In this document: piece after piece, positions 22,701 to 34,700 of the stretch
Position numbering within the stretch: position 1 is the stretch's first letter
Layout of the letters: the number at the start of each line of letters is the position of its first letter
Assembly: GCF_000208745.1 (NCBI RefSeq)
Contig: NC_030855.1
Span: forward strand, 6,095,839-6,159,838
Length of the DNA stretch: 64,000 nucleotides
Origin: Theobroma cacao
Lineage: Eukaryota > Streptophyta > Magnoliopsida > Malvales > Malvaceae
Reading direction: 5' to 3'
Made by a program: the position numbers and the translations under genes
The notes under the pieces: generated by a model
What the model was told of the DNA's origin: nothing
The model's input: the letters and a program-made list of their open reading frames with translations, nothing else
Database searches by the model: none

Positions 22701-25700
22701 TTTAAACAATGCAAGTTGGATTTATTATTTTTTGATGCTTTTGAATTTCCTAAACACACCAAACATTCTTATCCTTCAATTAATAATAAGAGTTTAGTTC
22801 ATTTTATGACTATTCATTCTGATGTATAGGGACCAAGTCAAACAGTTTCTCTATCCGATTAAAGATGGTTTGTTACCTTTATCGATTGTTGTACTAGATT
22901 AACTTGGGTTTATTTGATGAAAGCAAAGAATGAGGTTTTTTCTTGTTTTCAACTATTTCACAAAATGATTTGTACACAATTTGTTGCCAAGATTAAGATT
23001 CTGAGAACTGACAATGGTACAAAATACATGAATGGTGTCTTTAATGCATATCTAAATGCCAATAGGATATTGCACCAAACTAGCTGTGTGGACACCAGTG
23101 CACAAAATGGAGTGTTTGAAAGGAAGAACATGCGTTTATTAGAAGTGGCTCGATCTCTTATGTTTACTATGAATGTTCCAAAAGTTTACAGGGGCGATGC
23201 AGTACTTTCAGCCGCATACCTTATTAACAAAATGCCTCTAGAAACACTTAATTTTAAGAGTCCTTTAGAAGTTCTACAAGGTAGTAATTCATATACTGTT
23301 CTTCCAAAAATTTTTAAATGTGTGTTTTGTTCACAAGAGGAATGTAGGTAAGTTAGAACCTAAGGCCCTTAAATGTGTGTTTGTTAACTATTCTGCAACT
23401 CAAAAAGAATACAAGTGTTATTATCTACCCTCAAGAAAGTACTTTGTGAGTATGGATGTTACCTTTAGGGAGTTTGAGCCTTACCTTTATACACCTCAAT
23501 CACATTTTTAGGGGGAGAATAACGAAGAAAAGGTGGAGGTGATAACATCTGCCCTTATACCTCTTTTAATCAAAATTCTAGTGATGACAAGAAACAACCT
23601 AAAATTGGATGATTGGATAGGCCAAATTTGAAAACCTACACACGACATTACAAGACAGATAAAGCAATCAAGCATGTAATACTTGATCAAGTGCCATCTC
23701 TGAGTTCAATCCCTAAAAATACATGTGGTAAGTCTCCTTTAACTTTTGATTGCCCTAATTCTAATTCCATAGCTAATGATCTTGATGTTTCTATTGCTAT
23801 CAAAAAAAGAGTCAAAGCTTGTACTAAACATCCTATTTCTAACTTTGTTTCCAATGATTCTTTGTCTCTTTCCTATAGAGCCTTTGTATTGTCTATTTCT
23901 TCTGTTTCTATTCCACAAGGTTGGCAAGAAGCATATCGTGATCCAAAATGGAAAGTGGCAATGGTTGAAGTGATAAAGGCTTTGCCAAAAAATGAGACTT
24001 GGAAACTTGTTACTTCCCCATTGGGAAAGAAACCAGTTGGATGCAAATAGGTGTTTGCAGTAAAACATAAGGCAGATGGTTCAGTCGAAAGGTACAAAGC
24101 TAGACTAGTGGCAAAGGGCTTCACCTAGACCTATGGGGTAGACTATCAAGAGACTTTTGCTCCTGTTGCAAAAATGAATAATATCATAATCATGTTATCA
24201 TGTGCAGCTAACTTTGATTGGGACTTATAACAATTTGATGTCAAGAATGCCTCACTACATGGAGACTTGGAGGAAAAGGTGTATATGAAAATTCCTCTAG
24301 GATTTGATGATGATGAGAAGACTGAAGCGAAGTTTTGTAGATTAAAGAAGGCACTATATGGTTTAAAACAATCACCGAGGGCATGGTTTGATAGGTTCAA
24401 TAAGACCATGATCTCATTTGGATATCATCAAAGCAATGTTGATAATACCTTGTTGATTAAACACTATAGTGGTAATATCACATTACTTATTGTTTACGTC
24501 GATGCATAGCTGTGACTGGGGGATGATAAGGAGGAAATTGCTTGACTCAGAAAACTTTTAGTTTAGGAGTTTGAGATTAAGGATTTGGGTAAGTTGCAAT
24601 ATTTCCTTAGAATGGAGGTGCCAGATCAGATAAAGGAATCGTTATTTCTTAAAGAAAATATATTTTGGATCTCCTTGTAGAAACAGGTATGTTGAGATGT
24701 AAACCTGCACACTCTCCGATTGAAGCTAATCACAAATTACAAGGAGTTTGTGAGTCAGTTGATTTAGGCCAATATCAGAGGTTGGTTGGGAGATTCATTT
24801 ACCTCTTACACACCAGACCAAATATAGCCCATTCCATAACTTTGGTAAGTCAATATATGCATGACCTTCGAGATTTTCATCAAGAGGTTGTTTTCAGCAT
24901 TTTATGATACCTAAAATCTGCACCTAGAAAAAGACTGTTCTTTTCTAAGCATGGTCACTTAAAGATAAAAGCTTTTATAAATGTAGATTAGGCTAGATCT
25001 CCTGATGATAAGAGGTCAACATCTAGTTATTGCACATTTGTAGGTGGAAATTTAGTTACTTGGAGGAGCAAAAAATAAACTATGGTAGATCAGCCAAGTG
25101 CAGAAGCAGAATATAAAGCTATGGCATAAGGTGTTTGTAAATTACTATGGCTGCAGAAAGTAATGGAAGAATCGCGATTGTCAGAATGGAAATATCTATC
25201 CTTGTTCTGTGATAACAAGGCTGCTATTAGTATAGCTCACAATCCGACTCAACATGATCGAACAAAACATATGGAGATTGAACAGCATTTCATAAAAGAA
25301 AAAATAACCAATGGTTTTTTGAATGTTGCTTATGTGACCTCAGAAAAACAACTAGCTGATGTCTTTGCTTAAGGACTTAGCAGCAGACAATTCCATACGT
25401 TAGTTTGCAAGTTCGGCATATGTGACATCTATACACCAACTTGAGGGTGAGTGTTGACTGATGGAAGATTTTTAAGAATAATTATTGTATTTTGTATTAA
25501 TTTTTTATTATTAGGGCCTAATATTGTGCTTTCTATATTTGTGATAACTTCCTGTTTTATGGCTGTTTTAGAGTTAACATGTATATACATATAGGCTGTT
25601 GTAAATAATAATTTCATGACAGAGAATAAAAAACTCTCTCTTGGTTTTTTCCTCTCAACAAAACTATTTAAATAAATAAAAATAAAAGCATAATATGTTA

Positions 25701-28700
25701 TAACAAATGAGAAGAGTAAAAAAAAAACCCTTTCTATCTCCTCTTTAAACAAAAATAGACATTTAAGAGTTGACACGTTTAGGAATTCTAATTAGCAAGC
25801 AAGCAAAAACTTTTAGAATAATTTATGCATATGTACCTGGCCTGCTTCTATAAGGGCCAACAAAGCCCAACTGGTATTAACAATATGTGGCCGAGCACCC
25901 TCAAGATTTGTATAAACCTGTTGGAAAAGAAGAGAATTGAATGGTTCACACTCAAGAAGTCAGGAGAGTAAAACCATGAGCCGTAGCAATAAATAGTTAA
26001 ATATTCCTCTCTTATGCATATGTAATTTAGGAATCTGAGTTTCTATATTGATGGTTCTCAATCAGACTGTTTCCATTGAATGCAAAAGGAGAAAACCAGC
26101 AAGCGGAACTCAAAACAATCCATCAAGTCATCAACAACTACGATAAAGCAATTAGAATTCTCCATTTAATGAACAACACACTTCCAGAAACAAAATGTTG
26201 AAAAAATATTTAAACAAAAGCTATTACAAGCTCAATATAATGAAAAGAAAACATCTTCTCATTATCCACACACTTTTGTCTTAGTTAGCATGCATTACTC
26301 ATTATCACTCTCATCAGAAACTTACTGCAATGTTATCAGACTACTGGTTTTGATTTTGTAAAAATCTCTCTCGGAAATTCTTTTCAACTACTTTTCTCCA
26401 AGTAATTCAGACAAATTGCAATGTCAGAAAATCTTGAAGAAAAACTATCAGCTTTTGAAAGATTGTTGACACTTTACACAATTAGACGCTACAAGTCATG
26501 GTTGGTCTCCATTTTATGTGAAAAGGGGTGTTTATTCATAGTCATAATGGAAGATGAATACAAGAAGTGGCTATAATGTTATCATTCAATGAGTTGCACC
26601 AAGTTACAATTACTTATGTTTTTCTTAAGTTTATATATAGTTATATTATATGAAAAGAATAATCGATGAATTACATAGAATGTTTAGGAGGACAGCAATT
26701 CAAACTCAATTGATGAATTTGTACATCCAGTGATTTCCATCTCCTGACAACATAAATTAGTTAGTTCTCTCGTGAACTTGGTCAGAGAGAAGCAGAATGC
26801 ATCTTATCCCAAGTTAATTATCTGTGCTTCATGCACTTTACACCTACCTAAATGTGGAGCAACTTGTGTGCTGTAATTGTTAAAGAAGCAAATAATCGGG
26901 GGCAAACAGCCTGTTACATAACTTTAGACATAAATGCTATGGTTTTATGAATGGGTCTTTCTTTTTATTATAAAAATAAAAAAAAAAGATAAACATCTAA
27001 AACAAACAAACAAACCCAAAAACCTACCTTATTGGTTAATTGAGCTTGTTCCCTCAAAAGCCAATCAATACAAAGTTCTTTGTATGGAAATACTAAAAAA
27101 TGATATGCAGATTTGCTATATGCATTCCTACATGCAAAATGTACATCTGTAAGGATAAAAACTTTTAATTTCATATACTTCTCATACAAAATTGTCCATT
27201 TAAATTATTTAATGACACAAAATCATCATATTATGCAGGTAAAACAACATTATTTATGTATCAAAATATTCAACATAATTTTGTACAAATCTAGATGGTA
27301 ACATCAGTTCCTAGATATGAAAATATTGAAAACTTGAAATTTTGTAAAAACCACAAATAAAATAAGCAAAACAAATCTTTGACCATTCAATGTGCTTTGC
27401 TAACAAAATTTGGCTTAATTTGTTTAAGATTCAAACAAGTTGGACCTTTTTTTCTCGTTTTTTCTATATAAATATATGTAATGTAAGGATGGATGTATGT
27501 AAGTATATTAAACAAAATTTCACATAAGCATAATTATAGCAAATTCATAAAGAGACATTTTTTCAAGGAGGCATTCAATAAAGTCAGTCATGTTTATCAA
27601 AGAATATAGAAATGAAATTTCAAAAAGGACAGATCAAAACCTTGTTCTGACATGATAAGTAACTCTCCCCCCAACCACCTGTTGCAAGCTCTTTGGACAA
27701 CAGAAAATCACATGCTTTACGAATGTTAGAGCTATTATTGTATGTTCTACCAGCAGCAGATAGCCCCTTTATTCCAAACCATCCAGCGTAAGTGAAGCAA
27801 ACTCCCCAGGATCCATACCTATCAAAATCTACATTATTTGATATAACTAATTTCAAAGTGACAGCTCAAAGCAAGTGCTTCACAAATAATATACTAAGTA
27901 GGCCACGTTGGAGAAATTATAAAAATAGCAGAAATGGTAATTACAGATATAGACAAATAATATAAACCAAACATGTATAAGATATAGATTTTGGACTAAT
28001 ATATAAACAAACCAAGAGCCATCTGCAGCCTGTATCTTTTCAATAAACTCCACAGCTCTACCAATACAATTTTCAATTTCCTCCATCCTATGCTCAGGAA
28101 ACAATTTCTTGAATGAGATTAGTGCCTGAATTGCTGCTGAGGTGCATTCAACATATCTACATTGCCACTCCATAAGCATAAAATCAGAGTGCAATTCCAT
28201 TATTTAATTATAGACTGTCTAAAAGCAGAAAATGAAGTATGCTAGGACCTTACGGGTAATCTATAACTATGTCACCAAAAGATTCAGCAGGATTGATTAA
28301 CTGAAAACAGGGAAAACAATGAAATTATACTCACTGCATTGCAAGAAAATAATGCATAATCATTTGACAATCACAAGTGTTAAATTTGTTTTGATGGCAA
28401 TTAATAATAGTAAAGCAAACACGTGTTAGGACTAAACCATGGACAAACCGTATATTGCAGTTACATTAACTCAATCCTTCCTAAACTGTGAATTCAGTTC
28501 AAGAAGCATTGTTTTACTCTAACTTAATTTTTTCCCCAGTTCCAAGAAATTATAGAGAGCACTATCTTGTTCTCTTTTTTTTTTTCTCATTTTTTTTAAG
28601 AAAAAAAATTATGAATTATGGTAAATCAGCTACTCAATTTTTTGGAATTTTTTCAGTTTAATAGTTGTGAGACATTTGGTATTCCCTCATACATGTGAAG

Positions 28701-31700
28701 TTTTCAATGTCAATGATTTTCTTTCTGTACAATTTATAAAGAGGACTATCTTTTTCTTTTTTTGTTTTGAATCACAGTAAATCTGCATTTATGTTTTGTG
28801 CAATTTAAAGTCAGTTTATAGTTGAGTGTGCGGTATTTGGTATCCTCTAGGAACCTTGGTTCAAATTTTCAATATTAATTATTTTCTGTCTTTTACTTTT
28901 ATTTCTTGGGGCCATATAACAGACCAAAAATGAAAAGATTAGCGTGAAAAAGGGTGAGACACAGGTATGGGGTTTAGGGTTTTCCTTTCGCCAACATTTA
29001 TGTTTGTTTAAAATATGTTAATTCTTCTTTCCCTTATACACTAGCTTCACTCTTCTTACTGCTTTTCAGCTGCAGATCAACATGAGTGCCATCAATGCCA
29101 TGCTTAATGACTAGGGCTAACAAAAATTCAGTCAAAGAAAAGCCCCTTCATTTCTTTATTTATTTTTTTCGGTAGTTGTGGCTATTATTTGTTTTAAGTA
29201 TAAGAAACCATGGTAAAAAGCATATTTTCTGTTCTTATTAACCTTTTTGACTTTTAATTGTTAATATATGTGTGTGCATGTCCACCTGCGTGTCTTTGTG
29301 TGCTTGTGTTCTGTACGTGTTTTGTGTGTGCTTGATAGGAATAGGGAAAAGCATAAAGGCCATTTACATGTCAACTTCTTACCTCCAACCACTGATAGGA
29401 TCTTGTCAATTCATATGTTGGAAAACCACCATCAACATTCTGCAGGGATCCCAAATGTAGTCAAATTTTAGGGAATTTATAGAGTATAACCAGAATTCAG
29501 AAATGTCCCATCAAACTTTGACACGAAGTGAGTTGGTCATGGAGATGACTGCAAGTTACTGGTATGTACGTATTATGTAGTAGTGAAACTAAAATGGGAT
29601 GCCTATCGTACTTTTTTTTTTTTTGAATTTGTTTCAGAAACTGATTCAGGCAATAAGCAGATTATTATCATGAAAGATCAAAAGTATTATCTATATGTTT
29701 GAAACCAGGTTTATAACTTTCTGTCATATTCTATCATAGTTTTGTCTGCACATAGTTGGCCAAGACTATTCACGTTTTTATTTCATTTTAAGTCATGATT
29801 GGCTTACATAATGGGAGGTGATATCTCCCACCCCTTTACCTACCCCAACTCTGGTGCCTAAATCCAAACTGAGGACCTCAAGCTTCCTTAAGCGGAAAAG
29901 GCAACATCAGGTTACAATGGCATTGATGACATTTTAAGTCACCCACAGAGCTAAAAAAGGAATAAGAGAAGGCTCAAAGTAAAAGGAATATACCCTGTTA
30001 GCAAGCACTGCAAGTCTTCTTGGTCAATAGTTTTTATGAGAAAATGACAAAGAATATGGAGGTGCAAGGCATGAGACTTAAGCATGTCTTAAGATTAGTC
30101 CACTAGAAACACAAAAGATCCATAAATATTGAAAAAGAGCTCTCAGATTTTTCTGAAATCCTGTGAAAATATTATTACTTAAAACTAGGTGGCCAACTAG
30201 ATAGAAGCTACTGAAATGAACATTTAAATACCACAAATCAGCCCCACCTTATACAAATAACTTTCTGATAGCACTAGCAGGGGAAAATTAAGAGCATCAA
30301 ACTCTTCTGTCCTGCCTAATTCTAGAAAACCATAAATCATTATATCTGTAATCACTATGTCAAACTTTTTTCCAAGTTTCCTCCTTTTATAGTGCCGATA
30401 TTCACCAATTATCAATTTTCTACACCCATCAGTCCACTTCTTCGAGAAATTCAAACACCAATACCAGTGTAACACCCCACATACCTGTAAGGAAAGGATA
30501 ACATTAACAGCATCATATAGCCGCATCATATGTAAAGGTTCCCCAACAGATTCTGAAGGTAGCGTTGATAATAACAGCACAGCCTGTACAAGGAAATAGA
30601 TATTACTGAAACCTAAAATATATTTCAGAGTTGGACGTCCACTTTAGGTTGTTCACTATTTGGACCTTCAATCCCTCTGATGTGCAGTCTGAGATGGGCC
30701 ATCCATGATCTACTGTTGAGAATGGCCAAGCACCTTTTGAAATATGACGATACCAGAAATTTAGGTCTCCAGGACAATCTTCTAAAACCTGACAGCGCAG
30801 GAAAACTAATCAAGTTGAGGACATAATGAGAAACTATAAAATTATGATTTCTAAAAAAAAAAAACCTGGGAATATTTTATGAAATCATGTGCTTTTCTTA
30901 AAATTGGACCATATTCATCAGCAAGACCAGTGGAAATAATAGCTTGAACAGCGAAAGCAGTATCCCATAGTTGACTTCCATTGTAACCCTGCAATGAAAT
31001 TATTAAAAGAAATCAAGGTATCTTAGCATCACAGTATGATTCTCTTGTATTACTTTCCCTGGCATAGTTCACTACTAAAATAATGAACTAAAACAAGGTA
31101 TTACCATATTAGAACTGCAATAAGACAAGAAAAGAACTGGATGAGGAGAAAGATTAAAATTTAAGAATCAGAAGGGTCAATATTGTTCAGGACCTGCATC
31201 TTCATACCATCTTCAGCTATCCACAGATAATCTAAGATCCTAGGAAGATGCAGTTTGAATGACTCTGAATATGGATCTTCCACCCAACAGCTAAGCATAT
31301 TCAAGACCTGCAGATTAGAGTTATAGGAAATCAGAAACTCCTTGGAGTGAAAAGATGGATACGGTTCATGGCCCCCTGAGCATCACTCCAGAGTTTTACC
31401 ACTAAAGAAGCACCCTATTCTTAGCCAAGTGAGATGAATATCTAAAATTTCCCTTCCCTTCATTGATTGCAATTAGGTGAAAAAACTGTGCTCTCTTCCA
31501 CATCAAAATCTTGAGATCATTGCAACCATTCTACAAGCATACCTTGTTTACAGGCCCTATGCATATATACCGAGTATTCTCATCTTCATAGTGTATGTGC
31601 TGCATGACAGTACGCAAAGCCTTCTCCCTCAAGCTTTTACAAGGCCACCGTGTAAAAATAGGCTCATATAAATAGTGGAGAGATGCCCAAAGAATATCCT

Positions 31701-34700
31701 GAACCAGCGGATGTGGATAGTATAGATCTTCCTAAAAGTATTTGGAAAAGAAAAAAGGAAGAAGAAATAAAGTTCCAATCTTAAAATCAGAAGACATGAT
31801 GTAACATGAAAAAAGCTGTTATGCTGAACTTAAATAAAAAAAAAAAAACCCAATAATCTAGGCACATCTTAGTAGCAATCTCTAATTTGACTGGCATAAA
31901 AAACATGCTTTCACAAATCTGACAATGAAATGCATATGTAAATATAGTTTGCAAATTTACATAACTCATAATGTTTGCTTAGATTACTAAAATTACAGTT
32001 TTTGAGATATTATTTTTAGTCCAAGAGATAAATAATTTTTTTTCTCTAATTCATGAGCAAGCACAAAATTATTACTAAAATTTACTTATTTTACTTACTC
32101 CAAGGACAATGTCCTGCAAGTATTTTCATCAATATAATATCATGAACTGGTTGTATTGATTTCCATGTTTCACTAAAATATCTTGTTTCTACTGCCGCCA
32201 AGCAGAACTTTAGTTGATAGATAATATGTGGATCACACACAGTCAATAAATTAAATAGAGATGACAGAAACACTTGGTCTGAAAAAAATAAAAATACCCT
32301 CTTTGGTTGGTTGTTTGCAGATGTGTGCTGCTCAAGCTCCACAACATATGATAAGTGATACATGGTGCCCTTCAATTGGCTAATTGTTTCTTAATTAAGA
32401 CACACTGTCATTATTTTAGCACAATGATGCACTCTATTTTGATATGTTAAAACACAGCACAGAATCCTCCATAGGTAGAAACCTCACACCACAAATAACT
32501 CGTAGGGTTATTCCTGAACAACTTTTATTTGCTAATTGTTCATATAGTTTGCAACTTTGTTTCTCTCTCTAAAAATAGAAACTCTACCATTCTCCTGTTT
32601 TCATCAATATCCATGATTGTTGTATACTCCAATGTTTCCACTCTCATCATCTTTAAGTGCTTTCAGTACTTCACCTCCTCCAACCACTTCATTCATTACT
32701 TTTTTTTTGGCGAATTCATTCATTCCTTATTCACAATACATACATTATTTCCATCAATTGCCTACATAGCACATATGTCTAATATTACAACCATCACATT
32801 CCCTCTCTGTTGCGCTACTTAAATTCCCTGATTTCATCCCATCTCTCTTATATAATGCTGCCAACCAATTATAAAAGAAAATAAAAAATTTTATTTTAAA
32901 AAAATAATTAAAGCAATCTGGAAAGAAAACTAATCAGGAAGTTAAAACAATATTGAAGCATCACAGAAAGCCAAATAATAGCAGGGTTTAATTATACTGG
33001 CTGTGAAAATCAAAAGAAAATTTATGAAATACCAACAACAATCCCTTTAACAATGCTCTATGATCTAATGCTAACAAAACCTAACAGATTAAGCTCAAGC
33101 TACATGATTCAAATTGCAACAAAAAAATCTAGCCCTTGCTTGACAACTGTCCCATTTTAGCACAAACAAGAATATAAGATCTGCAGGAATATAAGTTAGA
33201 ACAATCTGTAAATTTGGTTATAAAGTTTTAATACTGATAATGCATTCAAGGTTCGTAAGTGGGGAAAGGATTATTAACTTCTTACTACTATTTCATACCC
33301 CCCAATAAAGGACATTGAACTGATATCATTGATCATGCTCTTTTCTCTCATTACTTAACTTGAATCAATGATCCTTGCAAACATATTTTTCTCCTATTTT
33401 CTTAAATATTTCAGGCAAATTCTATCTAATCTCTCTGTATTGGCATGAAAAATTTTCTGCTACATATGATTTCAATTAAAAATGCATTGTTGCCAACTGC
33501 CTTGCATATGCTATTAGCAACTTAAGAATAAACAACTGACGTAATAAAGTACGAAACATTCAACCAAAGAACGTTTTAAAAATGATTTGAAACACCAAAA
33601 CTTTAGAAAAGCAAAGGATTAACCACATGAAACAACATAAAAGTAGTATCATTGCAAAAATTTGCTCTGAAAAGCGTAGATCTTTGCAAGAGGCAGATGT
33701 TTAACCAACCTTGGCACATGTGTTGCGAGCTTTATTCCAATCTACTTCATGGTAAGGAACAGTATAGAGCTCTTTTCTCAATGACAGAATTATAGGCGTG
33801 ATAGGACCCACAAACGTCTTCCCATACAAATAAGACATTGGCAAATACACCATTCGACAGTGACACCACATCCTTCCTAGAGAAGTATAAGAAATTATTG
33901 TCAAGAGTAATAGCAAGTAGAACCTTTGCAACAGAGGCAAAACCTGTAAAGGGAGCCTATTTACTAACTAATTTTTGTCAGGAACTGGGTCAATGATGTT
34001 AAAGTGGTAAAGGAAAAAATTGAAACAGAAGCAAATGGAAAACATCAAAATCTTTACGATTTATATACAAACCCGCCAAGGACCAAGACTAAAATAAAAG
34101 TTAGAGCTACACGGAAGCCTTGACAGTTGAAACTGGCTAGGAAATAGGAAACAAGATCCCCCAATATGAATGCTCTTTGTCTAAAATTAAAACAAAAAAA
34201 AGATGATGATGGATGACTAAAACAAACAACTTTATTCCTCTACTCTATCATTAACTCCAGCACTGGAGAGGCTACTTTTCTGCCTGAAACTTCTCTCAAT
34301 CAATCTAGATTCCAAACTTTACTTTTGTGGTAAATCAAGCACCTGAACCAATTTAAAAAATGCAACCAATTCCAATCTGCTACTGAATTAGCCAAGAAGT
34401 GGAATGAACATCTCAAGCCCATAGCCCATACCATTTTTCAAGCCATAACCAAATAAAAGAAAGAACAGACAGCTACTCCTCTCTCTCCTCCTTGATTTAG
34501 TAAAATTCAAAAGTAATTTTATAAATAACAAACATCTAAAATTTTTCATTATCAAGCTCTTGTTTATTCAAGGCAACAAAGCAAGCACCTTGGTTCACAG
34601 CTACTTCATTGAGAAATGCACTCATGCAGTGATGAGATGAAGACAGTTTGTTCCTTTCTTTGCCATTTCCTTCCTCCACATTTCCAATAGCTCCTCCAAA

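Larger units (their letters stand above)
19503..25660 (+). mobile_element. Full-length but dead Ty1/copia element in CAS intron 16 (copia 3)
   Basis: It runs antisense to CAS. The LTRs are 19,503-19,806 and 25,452-25,660, both starting TGTT and ending CTCTCAACA. A primer site (19,807-19,818) follows the 5' LTR and a GAGGGTGAG purine tract precedes the 3' LTR. The flanks AGAAT and AAACT do not form a clean target duplication. The LTRs differ at roughly one base in seven or eight by eye, so the insertion is old. It is split by a 1.74-kb LTR-like insert at 20,351-22,093. Confidence 0.88.
18303..25836 (-). other. CAS intron 16 enlarged to 7.5 kb by a nested transposon insertion
   Basis: The donor is GTACAT at 25,836 and the acceptor ends GAAAG at 18,303. 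Without the copia element (19,503-25,660) the intron would be about 1.4 kb, like its neighbours. The acceptor lacks a strong pyrimidine tract, but a TACTAAC branch-point match lies about 20 bases upstream of it on the minus strand. The flanking exons are intact and in phase. Confidence 0.8.

Noticed and set aside
30224..30580. 118-residue minus-strand ORF
   Set aside because: Its first 33 codons are CAS exon 11. The rest is intron 11 read-through past a good GTATGT donor.
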